NCBI GenBank assembly: GCA_949358305.1
Contig: OX442314.1
Coordinates: 13,199,060 to 13,263,059 of the forward strand
DNA length: 64,000 nucleotides
Direction: 5' to 3'
Origin: Strigamia acuminata
Lineage: Eukaryota; Arthropoda; Chilopoda; Geophilomorpha; Linotaeniidae
The translations under genes were made by a program, and so were the position numbers. Below the pieces are notes generated by a model. The model saw only the letters and a program-made list of their open reading frames with translations, had not been told where the DNA came from and made no database searches. Shown piece after piece: positions 10,424 to 23,841 of the stretch. How positions within the stretch are numbered: the stretch's first letter is position 1; the number at the start of each line of letters is the position of its first letter.

Positions 10424-13400
10424 AAGGTGGAGTGTCTCGCACTCCATTCTTGACCATTGTTTTATATTGTGACGCTGTTACTACAGCGCCACCTATTTGT
10501 AATAAAAACACTCTTGTCACCCATCATCAACAATGACGATCGCACATTAATTCAATCTGTTTTACATCACGAAAACCATCAGTAAGAAACACTTGAAAAG
10601 GTATTTGAATATTTCGTAGAAGATTGTACAGTTTAGTTCTAAAATGACTTCAACATTTGTTTTGTTTTATAAATTCAATTTTTTTTTGGAGAAACGGTAG
10701 ATCTTATAAAATAGCGTTTAGTTGCTTAGAAACTAGGCCTAAAAAAGCAATTTAAGCCTAATTTAGACCTCTTTTATTGCACTACAGCAGCAGGTTAGGG
10801 CAGCACTCTTGTTGAAATTGTTTTTATAAACCTGCTTTAAGATGCTAATTGGCAATGCAGTTAAAACCAAAGAGCAAGGGACAGGCAATGACTGCTACAG
10901 TGGCATCTGAAACAATCTAATCTAAACGAACTGACTTTCAAATTAACGGAATTTACAATTCCAATAGGCACATTTAAATGAGCACATTGTGACACTATAG
11001 AATTGCAATTTGGCAGAGGAAAGGGCGACATTTTCTCCAACTGCAAAATCAGCTTTTCTTCATTTTACTTGGCGATAAATCACGCCATTCCACACTGATT
11101 TAAAAATTAATTCTTCCATTATTAACATCGCTTTAAAGGAATGATTGCACAATGAAGAAACCTGCTGCACGTGAATTTCTTTCATCTAATTTATTTATTT
11201 TATTTTATTTGTTTCGCAAAATGACGAGCAATTCAGCGAAGTTCTAACTTTAAACAATACTTTTTATTTGTATTGCACATTTCCTTTAATTGAATTTTGA
11301 AAGGAGGGATGCTGGGTTGGGGGCGCGGGGAGAGGGATCCCCGCTCTCAGGTATAGTACTTTGTACAATTGAATTATCAATCTCTAAACATTTCATATTG
11401 CTTGATTCAAAACATGCCCTTCTTCATGAAATTTAATGGAAATTTTCGCGAGGCGTTGTGCTTACACACACAAACAAGCGCCGAATTGGCTCGCTGCCTA
11501 TTTTCAACCCGTTGAAATCGAACAGGACCAACAAAATGCTTGTTTAAGAAAATTTTGCAGCTCCTGACCACTGCAACAGCACTGATAAAGCTGATTAATC
11601 ACCGCCTCTACATGTTTGGACACGAAGGCTGCAGCGGCCATTTTGAAAGTTGATGACATTAGAAAGGAAGTGAATTTAATTTAATTTCTTGAGCTTGTAA
11701 TTGCGATGGGAAACCACGCTCGAAATTAATACTGAAAACGTACTTTGTTAATTAGTTCTGTTACATTGAAGCCGTATTATGTTGAAAATTTATAATTTTA
11801 AAAATAGAAGAAATTTTAATTTTGATATTTTGATATATTGATTGTTTTTGAAGACTGATAAAGAGGGAAGGAAATTATATCAGATACGAGTATAGTAATT
11901 TCATGGGGAGATTATATCAAGTCGGGTTTAGTCTGTCGCTGCGGTTGACTGAGTCGGTAGGACGAGTTGTCGTCCAAGCGTTTATTTCTCATAAAGTGAC
12001 ATCTATCAGAGCGTCAACATTGCTGACTTGGCATGTCGAATACTCTTCACTCGAGCGGTTAAAAGGAGAAGGATGTTGGGTAAAGATTGTGTACTTTGAG
12101 TTGGAGCTAAGAAAGCTTGCCATGATTTTTTTTTAAAGAGATGTGTGTTGGGTATTGCCAGCTTTGAGGTTGTCGGAGCAACATGGCGATTTAATTTCGG
12201 TTTTGAGTAAAAGAAATTGAGGATATGTGACAAGTGGTTTTATTTTTATTTTTTTTTTAATTTTAATTTATTTTTATCTTTGTTAATTGTAATTTTTGAT
12301 TTTTTTTTGCATTTCATTCGTTAGAAATTTCGGAAAACATTAAAGGGATATTCTTTTATCTTTATCTTTTTTGTTTTCAAACCTCAAGGCTTCAGTTTCC
12401 GCCAATAAGATCATCGTATAGTTGCTGTCATTGATTTTTGAGATCAGTTTGCTATATGGCATCTCCGCCTTGGTCGACGTTATTATCGGGAACATCTGAT
12501 CGTTTCTATGGCGACGTGAAGATGCACTATTTTCTCATTAAGGCTTGCCAGGTGGATAAGACAATGTTCAATTTTTTTACATTTTTCATGATTTTTATTT
12601 TTTAAAAAGAGAGAGAAGCTTTAAAAAATTAAATACATAAATAAAAGCAAATTGCATCAAGTGATGGCAACAACGATACAATCAAAAACAATTTGGGCCG
12701 AAGGAACCCTCTAATTGTGACCATTTATCTGTGCTAGCACTCCACACATGCGCAACAATGGTGTTTTTAACAGAAAATCGCTTGAGCGTGAATTGTGCGC
12801 GCTCGTTTAAGGGGCAGGTCCCTTTGTTGGGATCAATATGTACATGAAACACGACTGACCACGGTTTTGGTTGTCAATAGCCCTAGAAAACACAAACAAA
12901 CAGTCGGACAAATATCCCAAGATGAGCGAATAAACAAACTAAAATTATTATTATTATTACTGCATCAAATCATTCGTTTTCCCCATCAACTAACAACAGT
13001 GTAACACACACCCACACACAGGAAGTGAAGCTTGAAGAAAAGGTTTTTACGCGTGCGCGGTGATACGGGATTGGGCGAGTGTTTCCTATCGACGAGACGC
13101 AGACGTACACCTGAAAGTTTCATTTTTGGTAAATATTTTTTGGGGAGGATAAGGTGAATTGGATGCAGTGAGCCGTAGGATGTGTGCACTATTCCGTTTC
13201 ATTCTCAAATCATGCTGTGTGTGGGCGAACGGGATGATGGAATCTTTTGCTCGAGTGCCAATGTGCAACGTCTCCGTTGCCAATAGGCATTCGGTGTGTG
13301 ATAAAGTTATAACTCTTAGAGAGAGGAAAATAAACTGCTGTCACGGTGCAATTTCCTCAAACTGGACAGTCCTTCATGCAGGATGTGCCTGCTTTCGAGA

Positions 13401-13911
13401 TAAAAAGAGGAAATAGGTCTTCGTTTTAAGATTGTGACTGCAGTTGAATGTAAAATTTGATAAACGGGCCGAGGAAATCGGACTGAACGGATGGCAGTTT
13501 GAATTTTAAAACTTAACGTCGATAAAGATTTTTTCTTGCGAGTCGGTTTCCTAAGATTCTAACTACTGCTCGATGTGATTTAGTTCCCACATGAATCAAG
13601 ACTGGACAAAGGGATTTGGGGGAGAGACTGAGAATGAAAGGAAAGAGTAAGAGAGGAATCGTTTTTTGGTTGAGATTTTTCGAATTTTAAATGGACCTTG
13701 AATTGTACTCGCTTTTTTTTACTCACTCGAGTATAATTTCTAAATGTCTACGAAGCAGGAAGTTGGGAATAAATTTATAACATTAATAAAAGCATCGCAA
13801 GTTTTGTAGGATGAAAAATGAAATAGTTGTGTTTAAAAGTCCAGTTTAGGACCAAGCAAAGTTTAACTTTTGACAGCTGCAATAAGTGATACGGGCAAAT
13901 AAGCATCTATT
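10424..13911. other. Intronic sequence, no gene seen
   Basis: The region is AT-rich with short unsupported frames. A GC-richer patch at about 13160-13400 has open frames on both strands but no domain or splice-site pair that I can defend. Confidence 0.5.
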
Positions 13912-13940
13912 CAGGGCCGGATTTACGTATACAAGAAAAT
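13912..13940 (+). repeat. Single end of a CAGGGCCGG-type DNA transposon
   Basis: CAGGGCCGGATTTACGTATA resembles the termini of the elements at 48383-48717 and 25861-26212. No matching inverted end was found in the next 400 bp, so this is a solo end or a degraded copy. Confidence 0.45.
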
Positions 13941-13944
13941 TAAT

Positions 13945-14070
13945 CGATATATTCTCATTTTTATGTGGACAAAAAATTGATTAATTTCTAATTTTTATGT
14001 ATAAAAATCGAAAAACTTACATTTTTTAGTTAAAAAATCGATAACTTCGCATTTTTATGTTTAAAAAAAT
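13945..14070 (+). repeat. Degenerate ~40-bp tandem repeat
   Basis: A unit resembling CATTTTTATGT-TAAAAAATCGATAACTT is repeated about three times with divergence. Confidence 0.5.
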
Positions 14071-15260
14071 GCCATTCAATATGCTTTATAAATGTCATTA
14101 TCGCAGCGACCTTTAACGGAAGAAACCGGTACCAATATCCAACTAAAGACGGTATTCGGTATTTTCTTAAAAATACCGGTTTTTGATACCGGTAAATACT
14201 GGTAGAGAAACTCTACCTGGGACGCTTCATACGTACGATGAGCGGGTATAACTATTACCATAGGAACATTAGAAATTAAAATATCGAAAATTCACACTAG
14301 TGTCGTGAAAGACACCAGGTGGCAAGTGACCTTAAAACAACAACGACATCTTAAATTCAATATCCAATAGCATTTGTTGAATGTTTACTTCGGCGAATGT
14401 ATCATGCATGGTTTGGAGGAATTACCATGATCTTTGAAGCAATTTCAAAAGGAAACATTCGCGGGATTAGCGCCTTTATCGCTATTTCTTACTTCTTACT
14501 GCTTTCAGCCTTTCAGCCTTTCACCAATGGTTAAAGCGCAAATAATGCAAAGTGCAAAGTTCAAAAATGCGAAATTCACATGACATTTAGTGAATATTCT
14601 TTCCTGCCACTTTTCGGTCGAGAATATAAGATGAGGAAACTCATTTTTCAAACATCCATCCATCCACCAATCGTCCCTTAATGCGATAGCTTAAAGCACT
14701 TCCTGGTTTTTGTACCGGGCTTTAATCAAGCGGTGATTGCATTTACCGAGCAAGAGGGCGGGCGAGGAGAGAAAAGAGAAGGTTGAGCTCCTCGCGTGAA
14801 AATTCGCTGCTCTACACTCGGTCTTGAATGAGCCTATTGAATGCGGTATATAGAAAGGGAGGAACGGTGTGGTGTGGTGGAGATATGGGGGATTCGGAAA
14901 CTAAAATCGATTTGGCAAATGGTTCGCTAAGGACATTTCTCATTGGTTTGCTGATAACGGGCAACGGACTTTTGCTTATTGTTTTCGTATATACAGGCGC
15001 TGCTGGCTCCGCGTTTTATTTATCGTCTGGATTTTCAAGAGGATGTTTTATCGCTCGGTGAGAGAAGAGGAAAGTTTATCCTGCCTTCATCATCCGACAT
15101 TTTGAACCGCGAGAACTGTAGAGTGTATTGTATAAGTATGTGAGCAACCGGCGCAACCGGCGCAACCAGCGACTTGTTTGTATTGAGTTGCACTTGCTGC
15201 TGTTTGCAACTCGGAATTTTCTTGATTGAAAATCGATTTTTCACATGTGCTAATTTCCGC

Positions 15261-15292
15261 TTTTCTCTCTCCCTCCCTCTCTCTCTCTCTCT
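15261..15292 (+). repeat. CT microsatellite
   Basis: This is a tract of TCTCTCTC and CCCTCC runs on the plus strand. Confidence 0.9.
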
Positions 15293-16434
15293 TGCACCAA
15301 TTTATTCTGGACAATTAAGGCCAATTCGAGTGGTCAAACTAATTTCTTAATTCCCTTGTTTCGTATTCTTGTATTGTTAAATTTAAAAGAGTTGTGTTTG
15401 GAATTTCGAGTGGACAGTGTGTCTAATTTTTTAATTGGGTAAATAATTAGTATAGTGAAGCGTTTGTGTGCATCTTTCGAGGTGTTACTCACCGAACTAA
15501 TAAATGCCATGTTTTGGGGCCGGTTGAGCCCATGTCTTTCCCTTGTCCCGTATGTTTTATTCATGAATTTACCTTCGTCTTTTATTCAACGTTTCGCAGT
15601 GTAAGCAATAAGTAAGGTTAAGACGTTATGGAATTGGGTTTATGGGGGAGTCGGGGATGCTCGTAGATCGATTTGGCATAATTTTATAAGAATTTAATAA
15701 ATAAATAAAGCAAGAATTTATATCTAGTTTTAGTTTTTAAATTTCCTCCATTACGTGCAAGGGCGAAAGTTTTCAATTTTGAACTCTTTTGAGACATGAT
15801 TTGGAATTTCAATTGATTTTACTGGCAACATTTGCCAGGAGGATTTCAAAACATGCTAATGCAATTAAGTAAGATTATGGCGCTCTTTCTAATCCACATG
15901 AAATTATGTGTTTATGTTTGTAATATGTATGTTATTGTAGTGAAGCCTACTTTTCGTTCGAGTGTTTTGCGGCTATTTCAACAACTAAATGCATAGGAAG
16001 AGATTTATTACGAGAATCTTGTGTATCAGCTAGCCTGACATTTGAATCTAGTTTTGAATATTGGTGTGAACGCATGAATTCCAAAATTATCTATCGTACT
16101 GCTTCGTATTAACGCCGGGTTCTGGAGTGTTTGAACTCCATAGAAAATTACCCATTTATTTGTGACGCACCAACGTCACCCCCCATTGTAAAAGTAGATG
16201 TAATAAAAGACACTCATGTTTTGACCCTCACCCAAGATGGCTCGTCACTGGCTTCTCTCCTTCGGGACTCGTTTAAGCGCGGGCAAACAGCGGCACATTA
16301 TTCAATATGCGCCAACCCCGATTAAGCGCCAGGGTCCCCAAATTGTGAACGCATTAGCCTAATCATTTTGTAGTCAAAATTAACTTAATGTAGGTTAGTT
16401 TAGATTCGGGCTTCATTTGGTGCAAACAAGATAC

Positions 16435-16510
16435 AGTAAGTCCCCTTCATACAAACGAGTTTCGTATTCGCAAGTCAAATTGTTTGTAAATCCGGCAAAG
16501 GTCCTAATTA
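16435..16510 (+). repeat. Half of a TA-type DNA transposon
   Basis: TACAGTAAGTCCCCTTCATA begins a stretch resembling the 5' end of a pogo/mariner-like element. The expected inverted partner is not visible downstream, so I treat it as a truncated copy. Confidence 0.35.
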
Positions 16511-17409
16511 CAGAAAACATTTTGAATCTTATATTTTTTTATTAGAAATTAATAAAGGTACATATTAAACAAAATTTTTAATCTTATTTTGAAAAGTACA
16601 ACAGCTTGCGTGCAGTGCTAGACATGCAAACTAACTTATGCGCTGCTGCAACATTCGAAGTTCTTATCTCGAATGTTGCTATGTAAGATTGGAGGGTCGG
16701 CTCAAATGCTACCAGTTGAGTTTTGGACACGACAATCTGTTGCTAAATCTTGTGTTGCGTTAATTCTGTATTGAATGTTCTGCTTTTGTCATTGGAACAT
16801 TTAAAAATGACAATTTAAAAACAAAGAAGGAAATATGTTTGTATTGTTATCATTTGGGGACAAAGCTTGTTGTGGATTAATCGATTTAAAACAAAAGCCA
16901 TTAGGTGCTTAGATAACATTATAATTGATACCGACACTATATGATTCCATTTTGATAACGTGGCTAATAAGTGCCAGCATGTGCCAATGACATTTAATCT
17001 GCCCGTTTTAATCATGAGAGTAGAATAACTATCCTCATCCAGCATTTGATTCACCAATCAAGTACAATGCAACGGATAATCGAATTTTTTCTCAAGTCTC
17101 GCGCACTGCACTCTTCTTCTCCTCTCCAGGCAATTTTGTTGGTTTAATTTCGCTGCAGGTGTATTAGAGGATTGCATGTCGGGAGATAACCTCTTCTCTC
17201 CAAGCCCAAAGAGCTTGAGTGCAGCTTCAATGCCTTTGATGAGGATTTGTTGCTACGGGCAACCGATTCCAGCTCTCGATTGTCAATCAAACGAACCTTA
17301 GTTGAGATCGAGCTCTGTCCTGCAGCTATTCCAACCATTTGCTGTCAAATGGGCAAAATGAACACACTGGCCTAGCCAAGTAATTACTGACTTTCTCTTC
17401 ACTTACTTA

Positions 17410-17441
17410 CTTGGCTTGGCAGTTTGCTGCCAAGTGCCAAG
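17410..17441. repeat. Short strong hairpin
   Basis: CTTGGCTTGGCAG pairs with CTGCCAAGTGCCAAG across a 4-nt loop (TTTG), with a 2-nt bulge. The arms are too short for a typical pre-miRNA. Confidence 0.6.
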
Positions 17442-18934
17442 CCGGTTTAACATTGCACACATCCAATGCCAATCAAATGCTATCAGATAACGCCAACATG
17501 ATCGATGTTTATTAAATGAAATATGATGAATAAGTAATTAGAAAAGTTGTTGTTATATCTGTATTGAGATGTGATTTATTTAATGAGGTGGAACAAATTA
17601 ATTAACTAATTAGAAGCGAGCGGGAAATTGTTGCTGCTTTGTCCACGCCCATCTTTAACGTTGTGAATTGTAGGCTTGTACTTGTTATCTTGTGCGCAGA
17701 TGGATTTTGCGCTTTTGCGCCGCGAGTTTTTCTTCGCCAACTTAAACAGCCGTTGAGAGGAAAGTCATCTCGTAAATTACACTGCCATACTTTTTCTAAT
17801 TGCAACTGTTGACGTTTTTCTTCTCAAACTAACTAATGTGATCTGATTTCAAGACAAAAGGGTATTAAATCTTATTACAATGAATTTTTAAAATTGACTT
17901 GGTTGGTGGGCCATAGAACACCATGTTAAAAAATTGGGATATTTTAAAAACGCTGTAAAATAGTTTTTGTCATGTGTAAGAAAATGTAATGGGCATTTTG
18001 CTGCTTTGTTTAGCACCTGGTGAGGTAGGTGTGGTTGGATGTTTAAATGGGCGTGCAAAATGTTGTTTTTTTTGTATATATTTACGGTATATGTAATGCT
18101 TTTAGTTGATTCTGAGTGAAAAGGAATCCCAAGCTGAGATTGTAATCAATGGGCCTTGAGTACAAATTGAATTAGCTGTGCTATGCTCATATTTCAGTGG
18201 AGGGTAAGATATTGACATAACAGCTTCAGGGAATAATTAATGACAATTAGCACTGAGATAAAAGCCAAACAGATTCTGGGATTGGATAAAAAGTTATCAC
18301 GTCTTTCCTTGAGATAAAATGAGTCTTGACTGTCCATCTTTATCTTTGTCATTATGTGTTGGCAGTAACAGGAAACTGGGAAGTGGTCTTAACGAATTTT
18401 AAATGATTTGTTTTGTTTGCATAAAGTTGGAACCAAGATAAGCGCAAATTAGCAAGCACAAAGCTAAAACTTTTGCTGCAACTGCAACTCATTATGCTTT
18501 TCATTGGGCAGTTATTTGCTTGTTTGCATTGCAATATGCCAGAAGAAATAAAATAAAATTTGTGTTTCAAGTGCTAACAAATAAATACCGGTATATTTCT
18601 CTTTTATTTACTTTGCTCATTGCACCAATGCTTTGTCTGGGTAAAGTCAACACATATAAATGTGTAGTCATTTAATACTTTGTTGGATTGCTGGATTGTT
18701 TTATGTAGTCAATTTGTCATGAGTCACTGGTAGAGTTCAATGCAATATCTCACAAATAGCTTTAACAACTGTGGCATTTTATAGTGACATACAATATCCC
18801 ATTTCGTGTGCAGCAAGGATTAAAACTATAAGATTTTCGAGACATTTTATGAACTGATGGAAGTAATTTTAAAAAATGGGTTTATTAGAATCCATATTAA
18901 CGATTTTATTTTTATTTGGTGTTATTTGTAGATA

Positions 18935-19103
18935 CAGTCGAATCGCAAGGGACCCGAAAAATCGATTCGTTATAACGATAATTCGTTATATCGAAATTTT
19001 TTAACATGGTGTTCTATGGCCAGCCAACCAAACCAGCCATTTTTATGTATTCGTTAAATCGATAATTCGTTATATCGCGATTTGTTATAAAGAGTTTCGA
19101 CTG
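18935..19103. mobile_element. 169-bp MITE flanked by TA
   Basis: The terminal inverted repeats are CAGTCGAA and TTCGACTG with TA directly outside each (18933-18934 and 19104-19105). Subterminal ATTCGTTATATCG motifs occur in both halves. The architecture is that of a short pogo/Tc1-mariner-type non-autonomous element. It has no coding capacity. Confidence 0.8.
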
Positions 19104-20399
19104 TATAACATTTACCGGTATGCCTTTAGGACGACTTTATCGACAACTTTAACTGACAACGTATACAGGATCATGTTTTCTTTTGAATACATTGGATTGT
19201 CAATACTTGGATGGATGGCTGCTGTCTGATTAGATGTGCAAGAACATGTCACTAATCTGTGGTTTCCTCAGTTCTTGGTGAAAATGCATGTTTGGTTCTC
19301 CGAGGAAGGCTCAATACCCCTACACAGCTAGACATCAGTCTCTTGAGTCGTCCAGTTGGTCTAATCCAATCGTTTTACAATTCGCAGGCAATTATCGAGT
19401 ACACCTGACATGGTTTACATGTTTACATGAAGATGCCATTGGGTTTTCTTTTAGGGGTGTGGTGGATGCACAACTTCAAAACAGAATATTTGTTTTTCTA
19501 ATCCCCAGGAGTGGAAAGAGTGGAAGAGCTCAGCAGAATATGAAATAGTATTCACAATTAATAATTATGCATTTTGTACATAGCAAGTCCTAAGGAAGGA
19601 TTTTCTTTTGTTTCGATGAGACAATCGCATGGATAAGATTTTTTTTTATTGATTATTTTTTTTAAAAAAAATATTTTAAATTCTTGAAATGTAAATGGAG
19701 TTGTCAGATTTCAATCTAACAGTAAACAATCTCGTGCTGAAGTGCGCTCTTGTTTGCTCTTGGTCTCAAGATTCATCCACGAGTAATCAATACACCGATT
19801 TTGGGAAATGTTTATGCTTTTAATCAGAGGTCGTATGAAGTAATAAACATACTCACAGCCCTAAGCAACGTGTCATTTCGGTTAGATTGAGCTCGAAGTT
19901 CCAAATTGGGTGAAGCATCCTTGGAAAGAGTAGGAAATAAATTGCTAATACAAGTTGGGTAACGATTTCAATCACAGATATGCAGGAGACTTTGATAGAA
20001 ATGTGTTGATCTAATTAGGAAGCCCATAATTTGATAAAGTTAGAGGTCACATGGCTAAAAATTAGATTAGAATCTCAGGCTGGAGAAAGCATTTGGAATA
20101 ATAAATGAGAAATACGAGACAAGAAAACGATCTGGACATCTAAACAAGAGGGAAGTGACAGGCAGCTGAACCAGTTAACAAAGTCAAGGAGATTATTGAA
20201 TGTGAAAAGGAAAAACGGGAACGAACAGCATTAACTGGATCAAAATTCAAGGCGATTGGTGGGGAAATCTGAAGACCGTGAAGTCTTTTCTAATTTTGAA
20301 AAATTGAATGTATTTTTGCTTTGAAGGCACATGGGGGTGATGCACTTTATAAACAGCGGCGAGGGAAAGAGGGCATTTTTCAAGATAATTTGGTGGGAA
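19104..20399. other. Intronic sequence, no gene seen
   Basis: Only short frames without domains occur. No repeat was identified. Confidence 0.5.
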
Positions 20400-20679
20400 A
20401 TTTTTCAAATTTTTTAAAATATTTTTGAAAAATTTTAAATTTGTCAAAATATTTTTTTAAAATTCTTAAATTTGTCAAAATATTTTTATAGAAGTTTTAA
20501 ATTTGTCAAAATATTATTTTAAAATTCTAAATTTTTTCAAAATATTATTTTAAAATTCTAAATTTTTTTAAAATATACTTTTAAAATTTTTATATTTGTC
20601 AAAATATTTTTTTTTTTTAAATTCTCAAATTATTCAAATAAATCTCAAAGTTGTAAAAAAAAATTTTAAATTTGTCAAG
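20400..20679 (+). repeat. Degenerate AT-rich tandem repeat (~40-bp unit)
   Basis: Units of the form AAATTTGTCAAAATATT(T)nAAAATT recur at least six times with drift. They grade into the regular 20-bp minisatellite that follows. Confidence 0.7.
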
Positions 20680-20832
20680 AATTTCGCAAACTTTTCAAAA
20701 ATTTTGCATAAATTTTTCAAAAATTTCGCACATTTTTCAAAAATTTCGCACATTTTTCAAACATTTCGCACATTTTTCAAACATTTCGCACATTTTTCAA
20801 AAATTTCGCACATCTTTTCAACATTTCGTACA
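20680..20832 (+). repeat. 20-bp minisatellite, ~7-8 units
   Basis: The unit CACATTTTTCAAAAATTTCG recurs head to tail, with AAA/ACA variation in the middle and weaker units at both edges. The 20-bp period is not a multiple of three. The overlapping open frames that read as repeated F/H/K-rich peptides are therefore a by-product and not a gene. Confidence 0.9.
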
Positions 20833-23026
20833 TATTGTCTTGAAATGCGCAAATGATGATCAGCCGGTTTTTAATCTGTTGTGAACTTAAGCAAACGTTG
20901 ATATTAATTCGCATTACTATAGAAATAATATATAAACAGACCAAATCTCTAAGCTTTTTGTTCCTTCGTACTTTTCTTTTCTTTCTATTTCTTATCGTTT
21001 ATCACATTGGTCGTTGAATGGAATCTGATGCAGTCTTCAAGTCGAATAGGTGGAAATATAATCAAGAATGTTATTTAAAATGAAAAAGAAAGATGGATTC
21101 TTGGTGTAAGAGAACTAGGCAAAGACGAAGGATTTGGGAGTGATGACCTCTTTGCAAAGTGTGGAAAATTGGATTCTTTTGAGTCGAGTTTTTATGGCAG
21201 ACCTTTTCCCATTTCCGCCACAGGCATTGGTCATGATCGCCACTTGTTTCACAGTACAGAGGTCGCCCTTTGGTCACCCCTGCCTGAGCAGAATGAAACC
21301 TTTCACATTTTGAACGTCTCAATGCGGCATCATCCGATCGATATACGCACTGTCCTTAGTGCGCTACAGGGAGCCGGAAACTGTTAATTCAATTACACTA
21401 GTGTTCGTTACAATTGATTTCACTTTAATACGCCCAGAGTTTATTGTGTAGTGAGTAATTCTAATTTGCCTAAATTGCTGTGGTTGCATGCTTTGGTTTT
21501 TACTCTCATACACAATACAATATCTCGTTCCTTAGTCTTTTTACTCGTTTGATGAATGAGATATGGTGGGAATTGTTTCGATGCTAACGACGGAGATAAA
21601 TCACGTGGCTTTATTGCTGTGTGCCAAAACTTTTTCTCAAGGTGCATTCAAAGTTTCTGTTTCTGTGGTATTATAAAAAGCAAAAACAGAAGACAAAAAC
21701 TTGCAAAATTGGGCATGTGTTTATTTTTAGGCCTGTTTATAGTGTCGTTTTTAGATCTCATGCTCGGTTTGTGAAAACCAGACTGTAAAGAGTCGTGCAG
21801 GAAAGCCAACATCGTGGCAGAGATTTTGAATTCAAGATCGGATGACGGGTAAACGGAAGTCATGTTTTTTGTCATATTTTTTCAATTTTAACCTTTTGTT
21901 CCTGTTTTAACTAATGTAAACCCCTTTTTTAACATAATAAATCTTGTCTTTACCTACAAAGCATGGTTTTATTTCATCTCAGAAGAATAATATCAAAATT
22001 TTAGTCAATTTTCATCAAAATTTACTTCAATTTAATTACGAGAATCAAAGATGCATCGCCTGAAAGCAGTACAGTGATTGTAAAGTTTGACCCCTCGATT
22101 TAACTGTCTTGGCAGCCATTTTTGGTGATGGTTTTTGGCTGTTTTTGGTGTCCAAAGTTTAAACGTCAAAAACGACATACAGAAACTTTGAATGCATCTT
22201 TTGTTTTTCAAGGTTTGGTTTTTTTGTTTTCTTAGGGTGTTTTCTAGCGGTGAAAATGTTATTCTTCAAAAACATTTAAAGTCTTCACTAACTTGTAAGT
22301 TGAGGTATTGATTTTGGGGAATGGCTGAACTTTGCCATTAATGTTGCCCCTAGCTGAAGATGTGTGGTAATGATAAATTAAATTTGGCTAAGATATTTAT
22401 TAAATGAAGAGTTGCTAGGGGAATTTGTTTTGATTTGATGTTTTCCACAGGTTGATAGTTTATTAGTTTTACCAGATTGGATAGAACAATGTAGGACTTC
22501 TTCTTTAAAAGACATATATTATATACAACAAGGATATTTTTGGTAGCTTTAGGTCAAAAAATTGTTGAAACTTGCTTGAGTGGACATTTATTTAGTATTA
22601 ATGGGATGAAGTTTATAAATTTATAAGTTTTTAATCATTAGATGCAGCACAAGTATTTTGTTTACAATAAATTTTTTAACATTGTTCTTGAATTTTAATT
22701 CAGTTGAATATCCTTTCATGTCTTGGTGATGTTGTTTCACTTTTAGTCTACCTACAGTATAGGTAATATTATTCATAAGTTTATTTATTTTAGGGTGTGT
22801 GTGTACTTGTGTGTGTTTGGACAGGTGTGTACAGTGAGTACTCTGCTTTTGAGCAGGTGGATATAGATGAGTGGATTCCATTGACCGAAGGCGCGATACT
22901 GGAAAGTGTTTCGTATGAAGTTAGTTCGGTGGATATTAATTTTATTTCATTCATAACTGAAATATTTACAATATTTTCTAAAGTTCTGTAAGTTTTAAGC
23001 TTTTGGGCAATGAAAATGCTCACTAT
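20833..23026. other. Intronic sequence, no gene seen
   Basis: A GC-richer patch at 21169-21390 is open on both strands without a recognisable domain. A TG-rich stretch lies near 22795-22830. Nothing here can be supported as an exon. Confidence 0.45.
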
Positions 23027-23450
23027 ACTCGAGTTGCACTCAAAAAGGCACCTCACAATGTGTACTCCCATTGGTTGAGCCAGTTTACTACTAACTCCAG
23101 ACTGTATACTACTACTAGGAGAAGAAGTTTAGTTTTTTATTTATTGTTGTGATTGTTATGACTAATTTAGTTTATGTTATTTTGATTTTATTTAATAAAA
23201 AATGTTATTTCCATCATTAAAATGAAGTTTCACACATTAAAAAATGTCAAACTCATGTTTGTTGTGTTTATTGCTTAAATCGTCTGGAAGGTTGAATTTT
23301 AGGCCGTTGCCTAGGCAATCGATTACAATGTCTGTACATTGTAATGCAATTCTGGTGTTTTGGTCTACTTTTTCGGATCACTACTCCAGTAAACTGGCTC
23401 GACCAATGGAAGTACACATTGTGAGGTGCCTTTTTGAGTGCAACTCGAGT
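23027..23450. mobile_element. 424-bp MITE with ~60-bp terminal inverted repeats
   Basis: The left end ACTCGAGTTGCACTCAAAAA, continuing through GGCACCTCACAATGTGTACT, is repeated in inverse at the right end (about 23385-23450). Differences are few: CCCATTGGTT versus TCCATTGGTC, plus small indels. The interior of about 300 bp is AT-rich with no transposase. No convincing target duplication is visible, so the superfamily is unknown. Confidence 0.8.
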
Positions 23451-23521
23451 TTATGGGAATAACTTAATGAGTTAATAGAAAATATGTTTGTTGGCAAAGA
23501 ATGTGAGAAGGGATACATCTA

Positions 23522-23841
23522 CAGTTTGTGCTCGGTATCTTGATGCTAAATTCAAACTGCGCATGCATTTAACATGGCGATTGTCAAGCTTGTTGCACAG
23601 AAGATTTCCTAATTCCAATCGTTATTTAGCGGTGTGAAGCCTAATATTATGTTTAATAATGCTAAAATAAAGAAAATAAACAACAAGAAACTCATTAATA
23701 AAAGTAATTTACGGCATGGTACAGACATATTGTTGATTTATTTCTTTTGTTTGCAACAAGCTTGACAATCACCATGTTAAATGCATGCGCAGAATGTGAT
23801 GCTCAGTTTGAATTTGGCATTAAGATACCGGATGCGAACTG
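23522..23841 (-). mobile_element. MITE family A, copy 2 (320 bp)
   Basis: The long inverted ends (about 95 bp) include CGGTATCTTGATGCTAAATT at the left and AATTTGGCATTAAGATACCG at the right. They are followed inward by GCGCATGCATTTAACATGG and its complement. The element reads in the opposite orientation to copy 1 at 3996-4267. The ends CAGTT/AACTG resemble hAT-style CAG termini, but the flanking 8 bp do not match each other, so this is only a suggestion. Confidence 0.75.

Larger units (their letters stand above)
14071..18932. other. Intronic sequence with minor repeats, no gene seen
   Basis: Contents include ACCGGT-rich palindromic text near 14120-14210, a 10-bp tandem repeat (GCAACCGGC) near 15147-15170, a CT tract at 15261-15292, a partial copy of the GTTCACACCAA repeat near 16055, and hairpins near 16650-16682 and 17410-17441. 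No exon can be supported. Confidence 0.5.

Noticed and set aside
17410-17441. Hairpin considered as a pre-miRNA
   Set aside because: The stem is only about 13 bp and the loop 4 nt, which is too short for a miRNA precursor, and no known miRNA seed was recognised.
20596-20884. Overlapping frames encoding repeated F/H/K/S peptides
   Set aside because: They are produced by the 20-bp minisatellite; the unit is not a multiple of three, so all frames show the same repeated text.
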